Shown: positions 23,164-34,424, counted from the stretch's first letter. The stretch is 64,000 nucleotides of DNA from Chitinophaga sp. E66 (GCA_019285755.1 CP079103.1:3162001-3226000), one strand, 5' to 3'. Program-made: numbers and translations. The notes: generated by a model from the sequence alone, not told the origin.

Positions 23164-23651
23164 TTATTTACGCCGGGATTTTCTGCGGGAAGGCTCACTT
23201 GGCAAGGCGCCTTTCCAGGCAAAACGGACTTTCCAGAGGGCGCGTATATAGAGCAGCGTTACGCCGATGGTGAAAGTCTCCATCATCAATAACATCCACA
23301 GCTTCCGGCGGAACAGGAACAGGTCGTACCCAAGGATGCCGACGAACACCAGCAACACGCCCGCCGAGGCAGCTATCGACAAGGGCACTGCCCAGCGGTA
23401 TTCCATAAGCAGGCCCGCCGCGGCTACACCGCTGGCAATACCGGCAAATATGAAAAGTAATTGGATGAGTTCATCAGATCCGAAGGGCTGTGGCTGGGTG
23501 ATGAATTCAAATAAGGCATAGCAAAAGAACAGCGAAAGCAGGAAGATGATGGCCGCCAGCCCTTTGACCCAACCGGGCAGCAGGTCGATCCGGTAGCCGG
23601 GGCATCGGGAAAGCTGGTCAACAGGTCGTCAGTATGCAGCATGTCATTCAT
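23164..23651 (-). CDS. Four-helix membrane protein, paralogue 4 of tandem set, frameshifted
   Basis: Family not recognised. After repairing a break near 23600, the chain reads MNDMLHTDDLLTSFPDAPGY, then four membrane helices including LAAIIFLLSLFFCYALFEFI, LLFIFAGIASGVAAAGLL and VPLSIAASAGVLLVFVGILG, and ends with the basic tail RKSRRK. About 162 residues. It shares with the three genes upstream an acidic N-terminus and a C-terminal motif of the type (Y/R)IR.xW (here YIRALW). Last gene of a four-gene minus-strand row. Confidence 0.65.
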
Positions 23652-23748
23652 AACGCAATGTTCAGGGATTAGCGGGATAATTTTTGCAGGCCGTTGGCCG
23701 GGCCTTCTATATAAATATAAATAAATTCCACCATTTGCGGAGGGACTA

Positions 23749-24231
23749 TCACCACTGTTCTATAAAATTATGAATGCTTCGTCCACCGGCCGGGGGCGCC
23801 GTATTCCACCGTTTGCTGATGCGGAATGCGTAGATGGTCCAGGCGATAAGGGCGGCTATCCATGCCAAATTGAGAAAGACACCGAACCCCACCATCAGGT
23901 GTAAACCTGCGAAATTCAGAGAGAATAAGATACGGAAGATCCCAAGTGGTTTGGCCCAGTATACCGCGTACTTTTTAAGCGTAAAGAATAAAACCGCCGG
24001 TATAACATGCATCATGCATATGGCATCGAAAATGAACAGCCCTTTAATATAACTCGCTAAACCCGGTTCCAGCAGGTGCGATAACGCCCTCTGGAAACTA
24101 TGCAGGCCAATGAGTACCAACAAACCGTTGATCAGCAGGAACCAGACAGGCAGCAATTGCCTGCGGGATTTCTGGGCTTTTTCTTCGAATGAACCGAGGA
24201 GATCTTTTTCTTCTGTAGGTAGGGTTTGCAT
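23749..24231 (-). CDS. Four-helix membrane protein, paralogue 3 of tandem set
   Basis: Intact, 160 residues. Cytoplasmic acidic N-terminus (TEEKDLLGSFEEKAQKSRRQ), then four helices: LLPVWFLLINGLLVLIGLHS, a long segment around FDAICMMHVIPAVLFFTL, ILFSLNFAGLHLMVGFGVFL and AWIAALIAWTIYAF, followed by RISKRW. Unknown function. Same layout as its neighbours at 24238 and 24727, indicating tandem duplication. Confidence 0.7.
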   Translation of the reverse strand: MQTLPTEEKDLLGSFEEKAQKSRRQLLPVWFLLINGLLVLIGLHSFQRALSHLLEPGLASYIKGLFIFDAICMMHVIPAVLFFTLKKYAVYWAKPLGIFRILFSLNFAGLHLMVGFGVFLNLAWIAALIAWTIYAFRISKRWNTAPPAGGRSIHNFIEQW

Positions 24232-24237
24232 GAAAGT

Positions 24238-24716
24238 TTATTTACGTGAACGGAGTTTCCATTGTTTCCTGATATACAACAAACGGGCGGTAAAACCAGC
24301 CTGGACTACAAAGCACATTATCGCGAAAGACATGGCAGTCAGGTCCGTGGCATTAACCTGCAATTGTGCTATAATAGGCGTCAACAGGAAAATTGTCGTA
24401 ATGATTGCCGGGATCAGGAAAAGACGACCGCATGCTTCCATCCACTCCAGAGTAATATCATCCCGGTGATCACATAGCAGCAGAAAATCATCAAACCTGC
24501 AACACCAACCAACATCAGGTAGAAAATCGTAGTACCGTTTGTATTAAATTCATTGATGAACGTCTGAACTCCTGTTGCTATGATGCCGATGTTCAGTAAT
24601 ATCAATAAGCTCATGAGTACATGCGTATACCACGTCAGCAATTGCCTGCGCGTACCAGTGGGCCGCTCGTCAAATGCGGCGAGAATGTCTTTGTCTTCGG
24701 ATTGTATAGGGAACAT
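24238..24716 (-). CDS. Four-helix membrane protein, paralogue 2 of tandem set, frameshifted
   Basis: The N-terminus SEDKDILAAFDERPTGTRRQ is clearly related to paralogue 3. Four helices follow: LMSLLILLNIGIIATGVQTF, IFYLMLVGVAGLMIFCCYVI, then after a one-base break near 24428 LFLIPAIITTIFLLTPIIAQ and AMSFAIMCFVVQAGFTA. It ends YIRKQWKLRSRK. About 159 residues. Ten bases separate it from the next paralogue upstream and six from the one downstream, so the row is an operon. Confidence 0.65.
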
Positions 24717-24726
24717 AGGTTAATTA

Positions 24727-25212
24727 TTACAAAACCGTCACCGCCACCGCCCATTCTTTGCGGATACGGAATACATGTATCACGGCGACCGTCAGTACCA
24801 CCAGGTTGAGGATGTTGAATATGATCCGCCAATGCATTTCCCCACCGGGGAAGTAATAGCCGACCAGGGTAACGATTGCTGCCAGCAGTGAAATTACCAG
24901 TATCGGCAGCCCGATCCGAGTAGCATTTTTGAGCTGACGGTAAAACATAAAGCATGTCGCAATTATGCCCACCGATAGCATGACGTACATAACGTAAATG
25001 CCCAGCGTAACGGTGCGCTCAGGCCCCGGCGTTGTGCTCAGTGCCCTGAACCTGTTAAACAGCTGTACACAGCCCAACAATTCCTTACCATGAAAAAAAA
25101 TGAGAAAACCCAACCCGAACTTGAACCAGATAGGCAGGAGAAGCGCGCGGTAGGAGTCTTCGCGAAAGTCTTCGTCCTGCAGGAGATCTTCAGAAGGATG
25201 TTTGTCCTGCAT
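24727..25212 (-). CDS. Four-helix membrane protein, paralogue 1 of tandem set
   Basis: Intact, 161 residues. N-terminus HPSEDLLQDEDFREDSYRAL is acidic like the others. Helices: LLLPIWFKFGLGFLIFFHGK, GIYVMYVMLSVGIIATCFMF, LPILVISLLAAIVTLVGYY and IIFNILNLVVLTVAVIHVF; the end is RIRKEWAVAVTVL. Function unknown. First gene of the row, 34 bases after the DeoR-type regulator stop, possibly in one transcript with it. Confidence 0.7.
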   Translation of the reverse strand: MQDKHPSEDLLQDEDFREDSYRALLLPIWFKFGLGFLIFFHGKELLGCVQLFNRFRALSTTPGPERTVTLGIYVMYVMLSVGIIATCFMFYRQLKNATRIGLPILVISLLAAIVTLVGYYFPGGEMHWRIIFNILNLVVLTVAVIHVFRIRKEWAVAVTVL

Positions 25213-25246
25213 ATATTCGGTATAAGGGAATAAAATTTACGGGAAG

Positions 25247-26017
25247 TTACACAATTACCACTTCAATGCCCATATCCTCCAGGAGTTTTACCATATGTTC
25301 GGAAATACCTTTGTCGGTGATGATCTGATCCACTTCTTCCAACCGGCAGATACGGCCGAAACCGCGCTTCCCGAATTTGGAGGAGTCCGCCAGCACGATG
25401 GTTTTCTGGGCCGCGCGGATCATTTGCTGGTTGAGGTGCGCTTCCGCGATACTGGTCGTGGTAAGGCCGAACTCCACGTCGATCCCGTCTACACCCAGGA
25501 ACAGCTTGGAGCAGGAGAAGTCTTCCAGTATCTTTTCGGCATAAGGGCCTGCAACAGAAGAGGAATTGTTACGGATAACGCCGCCGAGCTGCACCACCTC
25601 GATCTCGTGGTAACGGTTGAGCTCCAGGGCCACGTTGAGCGCGGAAGTGATGATCATGAGCGGGCCGCGCGGCTGAAGCTGCTTGGCCAGCGCCAGGACC
25701 GTAGTGCCGGACGCGATGATGACGGCGTCTCCGGGCACGATCAGCGATGCCGCCATCTTGCCGATGTTGTGCTTCTCCTCCCGGTGGATCTTCTCTTTCT
25801 CGTTTACAGGCTTGTCGTTCGTATAGGGATTCTGTATAGTAGCCCCTCCATGAGAACGATATAAGAGCGACTTATCTTCGAGCAGCTTCAGATCCTTTCG
25901 GATGGTTACGCCTGAAACATCCAGTTCCTTGCATAACTCCACCACGTTGACATATCCTTTTTCATACAGTCTGCTTAAAATGAATTTGTGCCGCTCCGCG
26001 ATATTGATCATTGACAT
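25247..26017 (-). CDS. DeoR/GlpR-family transcriptional regulator
   Basis: Intact, about 256 residues. N-terminal winged helix (VELCKELDVSGVTIRKDLKL), followed by the DeoR sensor domain with IIASGTTVLALAKQL, EVVQLGGVIRNNSSSVAGP and KLFLGVDGIDVEFGLTTTS, and the end GIEVVIV. The sensor domain is an isomerase-like fold that binds sugar phosphates. The gene is divergent from SusC/SusD pair 3, so it may control that locus; it may also be cotranscribed with the four membrane paralogues. An upstream in-frame ATG at 26050 exists, but 26017 or 26011 gives the usual family start. Confidence 0.85.
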   Translation of the reverse strand: MSMINIAERHKFILSRLYEKGYVNVVELCKELDVSGVTIRKDLKLLEDKSLLYRSHGGATIQNPYTNDKPVNEKEKIHREEKHNIGKMAASLIVPGDAVIIASGTTVLALAKQLQPRGPLMIITSALNVALELNRYHEIEVVQLGGVIRNNSSSVAGPYAEKILEDFSCSKLFLGVDGIDVEFGLTTTSIAEAHLNQQMIRAAQKTIVLADSSKFGKRGFGRICRLEEVDQIITDKGISEHMVKLLEDMGIEVVIV

Positions 26018-26482
26018 TGGGTATTTATTTCGGTTAAACGTAGAATCCACGAATCAGGTATACTGAGAATCAATCTTTTCTCCTCCGATAGCTGTTTGGC
26101 GATCACCTAAAATACGGTTGTTTTCCCGAATTCCGATGAGGCATTCAACAGCGTAAGATAGTTTAATATTTTCTTAACGGTCGGAAATCAATCACTTACG
26201 CTCTTAATCTTTCTCCCGCTCAATCCGTTATGCCGTTATTCCGCTCTCCTTGCCATACAAAGATGCTTTTTCCCAATTTACTTTCAATTACTTTTGTTTT
26301 GTTTTTATTTTATTAGTTTTGATCCGAAACGAAAGAACATAAAAGCCGAAATCGATATATAACAAAACACTGATACAAGTACCGGAACATGCCAATGCCA
26401 CGTCGTGACCGCGCCAACGCAGCCGCGGTCCACATCGTCAACCAGGAACTGATCACTTATAAAACACGTTAAATCAATGCAT
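26018..26482. other. Intergenic region between DeoR regulator and SusC3
   Basis: About 465 AT-rich bases between divergent genes. A clear SusC3 promoter sits at 26293-26321 (listed separately). No other gene or RNA recognised; a DeoR operator is expected here but none is obvious to me. Confidence 0.6.
26293..26321 (+). promoter_or_regulatory. Bacteroidota-type promoter of SusC3
   Basis: TTTG at 26293-26296 and TAGTTTTG (TAnnTTTG) at 26314-26321, 21 bases between element starts. The spacing matches the promoters proposed in front of the DJ-1 gene and the candidate RNA. The predicted leader of SusC3 is about 150 bases. Confidence 0.6.
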
Positions 26483-29400
26483 ATGAAGCTTGCCAAGCGA
26501 TCCCTCCTATGCCGGCTAAAGGCCGTAGCCTTCGGGATCTTCTGCACCGCGTCGCTGCCGCTCTCCGCGCAGGACGTCCCCTTACCGGGAAAGTCACCTC
26601 CGCCGCAGACGGCTCCGCCCTCATGGGCGTGAGCGTTCAGATCCAGGGAACATCCAAAGGAACCGCCACAGACATCAACGGCGATTTCAAGATCTCCGCC
26701 CCCACCGGCGCAGTCCTCAAATTCTCATTCATCGGCCACATCCCCTTCGAAGTGAAGGTCACCAAAGCCGCCACGCTCAACATCCAGCTGCAGGAAGACG
26801 TGCAGAAGCTCAATGAGACCGTAGTGGTAGGGTACGGCACCAAGAAGAAGGCCACCGTCACCGGGGCCATCTCCATGCTCGACGCCGCCCAGATCGAAAA
26901 CAGGCCCGTTACCAACGTTTCCAACGCCCTCTCCGGCACACCCGGCCTGTTCGTCAACCTCGGCAACGCCCAACCGGGCGTAGACCGCTCCACCATCCGC
27001 ATCCGCGGCATCGGTACCCTCAACAACGCCAATCCGCTGGTGCTGGTAGATGGGATCGAATACTCCATGGACGAGCTCAACCCCGCCGATATCGAATCTA
27101 TCTCCGTACTGAAAGACGCGGCCGCCGCCATTTACGGCTCCCGCGGCGCCAACGGGGTGATCATGGTCACCACCAAGAAAGGGAAAGGCAAATCCAAAGT
27201 GAACTACGGTTACTACCGCGGCTTCCACAAAGCCACCTTCCTCCCCGATGCCATCAACGACCCCATCGTATACATGCGCACCAAGAACCAGGCGCTCCTC
27301 AACATCGGAAAAGCCGCGGAATACTCCGACGCCAATATCAAGGAATACGAAGAGAACATGGCCAGCGATCCTTTCACCTACCCTGCTAATGACTGGTACA
27401 AGATCGCGGTAGACAACGGCTCCATCCAGAAGCACGACGTGAGCATCTCCGGAAGCTCGAAGCTTACCAGTACCGCCTCTCCCTCGGCTTCCTGGACCGC
27501 GACGGTATCATGTTCGGCCCCGCCAACCACAACAAGAACTACTCCGTGGGCCTCAACGCCTCCATGAACGTGAACAAACGCCTGAAAGCGGGCATCACGC
27601 TGGATGGGTACTACCGCAACTACACCCAGCCCACATACAACACCTTCTGGCAGGCCATGAGCCGTACGCTGCCCATCCTGACCGATACGCTGGCCGACGG
27701 CCGCTACGGCAACTCCTGGCTGCGCACCGAAGGCCGCAACAACTGGGAACATCCCGCCTGCATGCCTACGGCGCCCTCACCACCAAACTGGTGCAACGCT
27801 TCCTGGCTACCGTGTTCGCGGAATACCAGCTGCCCTTTGATATCAAATACAGCATCAAGTTCGGCGCGGACAAATACGACGGCCTGCTGACCACCAACAC
27901 GCCCCGCCTCCAGACCTTCAACCCGAAGACCGGCGCCGCCACCAACTGGAACTCACCCGCCACGGCGCCACGCAATGCCAAAACGGACGAAAACGACCTG
28001 GCCATCCACTTCTATAACACGCTCGACTGGCAGAAAACTTCGGCAAGCACCTCGTGAAAGCGATGATCGGCTCCAGCTACGACAACTATGATAAGGACCA
28101 GTTCAACGCCAGCATGACCGGTTACCTCGATAACGCCATCACGGCGCTCGACGGCGGCCTGGTATGGAACGGCACCGGCGGCAACACCACCCGTGACGTC
28201 ATCATGTCTTACTTCGGCCGCGCGGAATACGAGTACGATGAAAAGTACCTGTTGGAATTCACCATGCGCGCAGACGGCTCCTCCCGCTTCAACCCGGGCA
28301 ACCGCTGGGGATACTTCCCTTCCGCATCCGCCGGCTGGCGCATCGACCGCGAGTCTTTCTTTAAATCAAATTTCATCGATCAGCTGAAGCTCCGCGCTTC
28401 AGTAGGCGCCCTGGGCAACCAGGCCATCGACCTGTATAAATCGCTCCCGACCGTGGCCACCGGCCAGGACTACAGCTTCGGCGGCACCCGGGTGCCGGCG
28501 CAGCCATCACCGGCGCGGTAGACCGTGACGTTCACTGGGAAACGACCACCTCCTATAACGCCGGCGTGGATATGGGACTCTGGAAAAACCGCATCGGCGT
28601 AACGCTGGATGCCTACCTGAGACAAACCCGCGACATCCTCTACGAAACCTCCCTGCCCTCGCAGGTGGGCAACCTCGCCGGTCCTACCCGCAACATCGCC
28701 GCGGTAGACAATAAAGGCATCGAGCTGACGCTGCAATACCGCAATAACGTACGGGATTTCAATTACAACATCTGGGGCAACGTATCTTACAACCAGAACG
28801 AAGTCACCGATGTGAACGGTGAACAGATCATCAGCGGCGCTACCATCCGTAAAGCCGGATACCCGCTGAACTCGTTCTACGTACTGCAATCCGACGGGCT
28901 CTTCCAGAACCAGGAGGAGATCGACAAGCACGCCACCCAGCCCGGTAATCCCCGTCCCGGTTTCATCCGTTTCAAAGACATCAACAACGATGGCATCATC
29001 AACGGAGACGACCGCGTGATCGTGAACGCTTCCGGCGCGTTACCGAAATACAATTTCGCTTTCGGCCTCAACCTTGACTGGAAAGGCTTCTCGCTGACCT
29101 CCGCCTTCCAGGGCGTGGCCGGCATCAAGGTATACCCGCGCGCCAACCTGGCCGTTCCTTCAACAACGGGGCCAACGCCACCTGGGAATGGACCCGCGAC
29201 ACCTGGACGCCAGAGAACCCGAACGCCCGCCTGCCCCTGCTGACCATCGGCGACCAGGCCAACTTCACCCAGCTGAGCGACTTCTGGCTCCGCAGCGGCG
29301 ATTACCTCCGCCTTAAGAACCTCCAGCTCGCCTATTCCATCCCAAAATCCGTGATGGACCGGCTGCATATGTCTAAAATCACCATTTACGCCAACGCCGA

Positions 29401-29521
29401 AAACCTGGTTACCTTCTCCAAATACAAGGAAGCGGATCCGGAATCGCTGGTGAACAGAAACGATTTATACACTTACCCGATGATGAAAACCTTCACCGCG
29501 GGTGTTAACGTAACCTTCTAA
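26483..29521 (+). CDS. SusC/RagA-family TonB-dependent receptor 3, frameshifted
   Basis: Outer-membrane glycan receptor. Signal region MKLAKRSLLCRLKAVAFGIF; then the carboxypeptidase-like domain (LMGVSVQIQGTSKGTATDIN), TonB-box-like NETVVVGYGTKKK, and plug motifs NPLVLVDGIEYSMDELNPAD and SVLKDAAAAIYGSRGANGV. The barrel ends MKTFTAGVNVTF at 29521. Many one-base breaks (near 26580, 27465, 27750, 28038, 28490, 29165 among others). Repaired length is about 1013 residues. Immediately followed by its SusD partner, divergent from a DeoR regulator. An ATG six bases upstream (26477) is an alternative start. Confidence 0.85.
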
Positions 29522-29541
29522 TCCATATTAAATACGACACC

Positions 29542-31126
29542 ATGAACAAGTTGAAAATATGGGCCATAGCCGGAGGATTGATGACCGTGGCAGCGGCCGG
29601 CTGTAATACTTCCCTTCTCGACGTAAACCCGACCGACCGGTACCTCGATAATACCTTCTGGCAATCCATGGAGCAGGCCAATGCCGGACTCAATGGTTGT
29701 TATAACATCCTGCGCAACGACGGCATCTTCGGCGGCAAAGGCGCCAACAACGCCACGCCCCTCTGGGAAGAATGCATGACGCCTAACCTCTACGGCAACA
29801 CGATGAACTTCGGTACCATCGCCCGCAGCGACCACAGCGCTTCCACCGGCGGTATCATCACCGCCCGCTGGGCAGACGCATATGGCGGTATCGGCCGTTG
29901 CAATACCTTCCTTGAAAAAGCCCCCACCGTACCGGGCATGTCCAAAGCGAACCTGGACCGCATGAACGCGCAGGCCTGGTTCCTCCGCGCACTGTATTAC
30001 TCGTTCCTGACCACGTATTACGGAGACGCGCCCCTCATCCTCACCACGCCAGACGCGGATAAGGATGCCTTTTTACCCCGCACGCCCCGCGCACAGGTGC
30101 TGGAGCAGGTATTCAAAGACCTCGACAGCGCGGCCAAATACCTGCCCGTTAAATACACCGCCGCCACCGATAAGGGCCGCGTGACCAAAGGCGCAGCCCT
30201 CGCACTGAAAGCCCGCCTGCTGCTGTTCGAAGCCAGCCCCTCATGAACCCGAACAACGACGTCCAGAAATGGAAAGACGCGGAAAATGCCGCCAAAGCCG
30301 TGATGGACATCGCCGCGCAAGCGGGATACGGGCTGTTCGACGATTACCGCGCACTCTTCCTGCCCACCAACGAGAATAACAAGGAAGTGATCTTCGACGT
30401 ACAATACATGTGGCCCGAACAAGGCAACTCATTCGACCTTATCTGCCGCCAGTATAATACCAACGCGCCGTTGCTCGATCTCGTCATGGCATACCCCATG
30501 GACAATGGGCTGTTCCCCAACGAGACCGGCTCCGGGTTCGACCCCGCCAAGCCATACGAGAACCGCGACCCGCGCATGTACGCCACCCTCACCTTCCCCG
30601 GCGATATGTACATGGGCAAGATCATCGATGACAAGCGCTTCGCCATTACCGGCTTCGGGATGAAGAAATTCTCCATCTACGACAAGGAAGCGCCGCCAGA
30701 TGATAAGGCTTCGCTGGTAGACCGTCAGTCGGAAACCAACTTCATCGTACTGCGTTACGCCGACGTTCTCATGATGTATGCGGAAGCGCGTAACGAGACT
30801 TCCGGCGCTGACGGTACCGTATATGCCGCCCTGAAGGAGATCCGCGACCGGGTAGACATGCCGGAGATCAAGGCTGGCCTCAACCAGGCGCAGATGCGCG
30901 AAGCCATCCGCACCGAAAGAAGGATAGAATTCGCCGGCGAGGCGACCTATTATAACGACATCCGCCGCTGGAAAACGATCGAGACCGTGATGAACTCGGA
31001 CGCGAAAAAGTACAACGGCGCCTTCCTCGAAAAAAGGAAGTTCGATGTAAAAGGGATTACTGGTGGCCCGTTCCCACAGCGGAGCGCGACCTCAATCCCA
31101 AACTGGATCAGAATCCGTTCTATTGA
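29542..31126 (+). CDS. SusD-family substrate-binding lipoprotein 3, frameshifted
   Basis: Partner of SusC3. Lipoprotein signal with Cys21 (TVAAAGC). SusD core motifs: WFLRALYYSFLTTYYGDAPL, FIVLRYADVLMMYAEARNET and RTERRIEFAGEATYYNDIRR. Breaks near 30240 and 31060 are one-base losses; the repaired end is WPVPTAERDLNPKLDQNPFY with the stop at 31124-31126. About 528 residues. A strong terminator follows. No glycosidase is attached to this pair. Confidence 0.85.
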
Positions 31127-31156
31127 TATACATAGATTGGAGTAACGTGGAAAAAG

Positions 31157-31184
31157 AAAAGCGGAGTGTTCTCACTCCGCTTTT
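31157..31184. terminator. Terminator after SusD3
   Basis: Perfect twelve-base stem AAAAGCGGAGTG (31157-31168) / CACTCCGCTTTT (31173-31184) with loop TTCT. Usable from both strands; the convergent amidase gene ends 25 bases further. Confidence 0.85.
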
Positions 31185-31208
31185 GCTTTATACGCCAATA
31201 CAACAAGA

Positions 31209-32029
31209 TCACATCGCCTGTTGCATGACGCCGATGAGTATTTTACGGGTACCGTCTGACAGGGAGGCCGGCGGCGTAAGGGAATCAGAAGGCACGAAGT
31301 GGCGCTTGAATGCCTGGATGGCGGCCGTGGTATCCTGGAGGTCGTAGCCGATGAGGCGCAAGGCCTGCAGATGGTTGAAATTATCGGGGACGTTAATGCG
31401 CGCCGTATCGCCGTACCAGAGCCCGAAGCCTCTTTCTGCGAGGCGGTTCCAGGGGAAGAGGACGCTGGGGTCGTTCTTGCGGCGGGGCGCAATGTCGCCA
31501 TGGCCGATGAAGTTGGTGGCGGGGATGTTGTACCTGCGCTTCAGGGTATCGAGCACCACGAGCAGGCTGCGGATCTGGAGGCTGTCGAACGGCTCGAAGC
31601 CGTTATTATCCAGCTCGATGCCGATGGAGGTGGAATTAATATCCGTCATGCTGCCCCATTTGGACAACCCGCCATGCCATGCCCTCAGATAATCGTTGAG
31701 CATATGATGCACCGTGCCGTCGCGGCAGATGACGTAATGCGCGCTAACCTGGGTACGCTCCAGCGTAAAGGTCTTCAGCGTTTGTTCGCAGGAGTTTTGT
31801 GCCGTGTGATGGATGATCACGTAATTGGGCTTCCGCAGGTTAAAGTTGACGGTGCCCGCCCAGGCGGGGGCGCAACGGCGGTAACCGGCACGTTTTCCGG
31901 CTGGGCCTTCACCACGCCCGACCATCGTTTGGCTTCCGAACGGTATACTTTGTTCGTAGCCTTGTAGGGCTGCGGCGAACAGGCGCCCACAGCTGCTACG
32001 GTTGTTACGATCAGCAATTTCTTCCACAT
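31209..32029 (-). CDS. Lipoprotein N-acetylmuramoyl-L-alanine amidase, frameshifted
   Basis: Zinc amidase of the Amidase_2 / AmpD-AmiD family that cleaves the amide between muramic acid and the stem peptide. Start at 32029: MWKKLLIVTTVAAVGAC, a lipoprotein signal with Cys17. Catalytic-domain motifs: YVIIHHTAQNSC (zinc His), VSAHYVICRDGTVHHML, AWHGGLSKWGSMTDINSTSI and FIGHGDIAPRRKNDPSVLFP. One break near 31872. About 274 residues. Probably acts on the periplasmic side of the outer membrane in wall recycling. Confidence 0.85.
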
Positions 32030-32119
32030 CCCTGAATATACGAAAATTAACATACAACGCCGGAATAGGTATTATCAGGTATTGTCCGGGTGGCGATTAT
32101 TTCCGTTCTTTGAGGACCC

Positions 32120-32775
32120 ATGAAAACGCTATTTTGGTATACCCTGAAAATCTGGCTGATAGCCGCATTGCCCCCTGCCCTTTTGGTTTGCTGGTTCTAT
32201 GGCGCCATGACGCCCGATACTACCCAGTCTGAGCTGTGGTTGATGGCCTTATCCGCATTCTTGTACATGTCTCCCGCTGCATTATTTGCCGCTTACTGCG
32301 CCCAAAAAATCAAGACCGCAGACATGTCCGTTTACCAGCGCAAAGCCATGATCTGGTTATGTAACGTGATGGGCCTGGTGTTGATGACGATCGTGCTGAG
32401 CCGTTCGGAAAGCGGCTTTGCGACGATGTCGGTGATGTATGTCAGCTCCACGGTCGCGATATTGCTGGTGAAAGCCCCCGCGTCCCTGCAAACCCATTTG
32501 CAACAGCCATTGAAAGGCCGCCATGTTACCCTCAAACCAGAAAACGAGATCAATCCCTGGCGCGGCATTGTTGTTTCCGGTATGCCGGCGCTTCCCATCC
32601 GGCTCAAGTTCGGCCGCAATGCCCCTATCCCCAGTTAGAATGCCACTCCCTCGAAAAGGAAGATATCTTCAGCCTTATTTCGGACTACGTTCCGGTTCGC
32701 GTGAGCGCATGCCTGCCGGGAGAAAGCAAGCCGCTCTTCTCGGCCATCCTTGAAATCGACCACTCACTCAATTAG
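32120..32775 (+). CDS. Membrane protein of unknown function, frameshifted
   Basis: Not recognised. Four predicted membrane helices (IWLIAALPPALLVCWFYGAM, LMALSAFLYMSPAALFAAY, MIWLCNVMGLVLMTIVL, MYVSSTVAILLV) are followed by a soluble C-terminal part. A one-base loss near 32626 (C5 read as C4) causes the stop at 32638. The repaired tail contains YPQLECHSLEKEDIFSLISD and ends at 32775, total about 219 residues. Confidence 0.6.
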
Positions 32776-32870
32776 CCGGTGCATTTTTTGCTGTATAAGG
32801 GCGTCAGGCTTCCAACACGACCAAATTTTCTGTAATTTCCGGAGTCTGATCGTCTGATAAACAGCTGCAT

Positions 32871-34420
32871 ATGTCTCACCTACTGTCGCCCCTCCGCACT
32901 GTGCTCATCTATTTCACAGCAGGCGTATTTTGGATACTGTTAACGGATTCCATCCTGCAATGGCTAGCAGAGCATTCCTTGCCCACGCTGCTGAGAATTC
33001 AGTACGCCAAGGGTTTCCTGTTCGTGCTGCTGTCTTCGATACTGTTGTTCTGGCTCCTGTCTAAATCCCGCAGCTCGGTGCGCAGCCTGGAAATGGCCTA
33101 TATCCGCATTTTCCGCGAAAGCCCCCAGCCCATGTGGATCTACGACCGCAAAACGCTCGAATATGTGGATGTTAACGACGCAGCCGTTCACCTCTACGGT
33201 TATACGCTGGAAGAATTCCTCAAAATGACCATCCTCCACGTGCGCCCGAAAGAAGAAATCCCAAAGCTGTTAGACGCTACCCGCTTCGCCACTACCGGTT
33301 TCCAGAACTTCGGCACTGGAAGCACCTGAAGAAAGACGGCTCCCTCATATACGTGGATATCCGCACCTTCGGCACCCATTATAAAGGCCGCGAAGTGGAG
33401 ATCGTCAGCATCGCAGACGTAACCGACAAGCACATCGCCTTCGAAGCGCTCTCCCGCCAGGAGCTTCTCCTGAATTCCATCATGAACAGTACGGACGACC
33501 TCATCTGGGCGGTAGACGACCGGAAACACTACACCGCCTTCAACAACGCCTTCCGCGACGGCATCCGCATGTTCAAGAACCAGGATGTACATGTGGGCGG
33601 CCCCCTCGTCAAAGGCGACACCGAAGAAGAGATCAACCGCTGGAATGAATATTACGAACGCAGCCTTGCCGGCGAAGCGCATATGATCGAAGAGTCCATC
33701 GAGCTGGAAGACGTGGGCCTGGCCTTTTCGAGATTACCTTCCACCCCATCCGGAAGCACCAGCGCGTAGTGGGCGTATCCGCTTCGCCAGGGACATCACC
33801 CAGCGCAAGCAGCAGGAGCTCAGCCTCCAGAAAGCCCTCAGCCGCTACGATATGGTCACCCTCGCCACCAGCAACGTCATCTGGGATTATGATATGGTCG
33901 CCAACACCATGCACTGGAACGACAATCTAACCTCCATGTTCGGCCACCGCAAGACCGATGACACCGAAGCCTGGTGGGAAGAACATGTGCACCCGGAAGA
34001 CGCCCGCAGATCATCTCCGGCCTGCAACAGGCCATCGCCAACAAACGCAGCACCTGGGCCGCGGAATACCGCTTCCTGGCGGCCGATAACCATTACCGCC
34101 ATGTGCACGACCGCGTATACATCATGTACAACGAAACCGGGCAGCCCATCCGGATGATCGGCGCCATGGAAGATATCACCGAAAAGAAACTCTACATAGA
34201 AGAGCTGCAGAAAGTAGCGCATATGAGCTCCCACAGCCTCCGCCGCCCCGTGGCGTCCATGCTGGGCGTGGTGAACCTCATCAATAAAGACAATCTCACC
34301 GATCCCGCCAACCTGCCGCTGCTGGCAGGCATCGAAAAGATCGCCGTAGAGATGGATGAGATCATACATACCGTGGCCGACAAATGCAACCGAATCTTCA
34401 AAGACGTGGAAGACAACTAA
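32871..34420 (+). CDS. Multi-PAS membrane sensor with isolated dimerisation domain, frameshifted
   Basis: Sensor protein with two N-terminal membrane helices (LIYFTAGVFWILLTDSILQW; KGFLFVLLSSILLFWLLS), then three PAS units: FRESPQPMWIYDRKTLEYVD, LLNSIMNSTDDLIWAVDDR and VIWDYDMVANTMHWNDNLTS, the last ending with a PAC motif (RMIGAMEDITEKK). The C-terminus has VAHMSSHSLRRPVASMLGVV, a HisKA-like phosphoacceptor helix, and then stops after about 50 residues with no HATPase domain. Frame changes near 33315, 33735 and 34010 are single losses. About 517 residues. It may act as a regulator of, or dimer partner for, another kinase. IS200-type hairpins begin right after its stop. Confidence 0.75.
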
Positions 34421-34424
34421 AATA

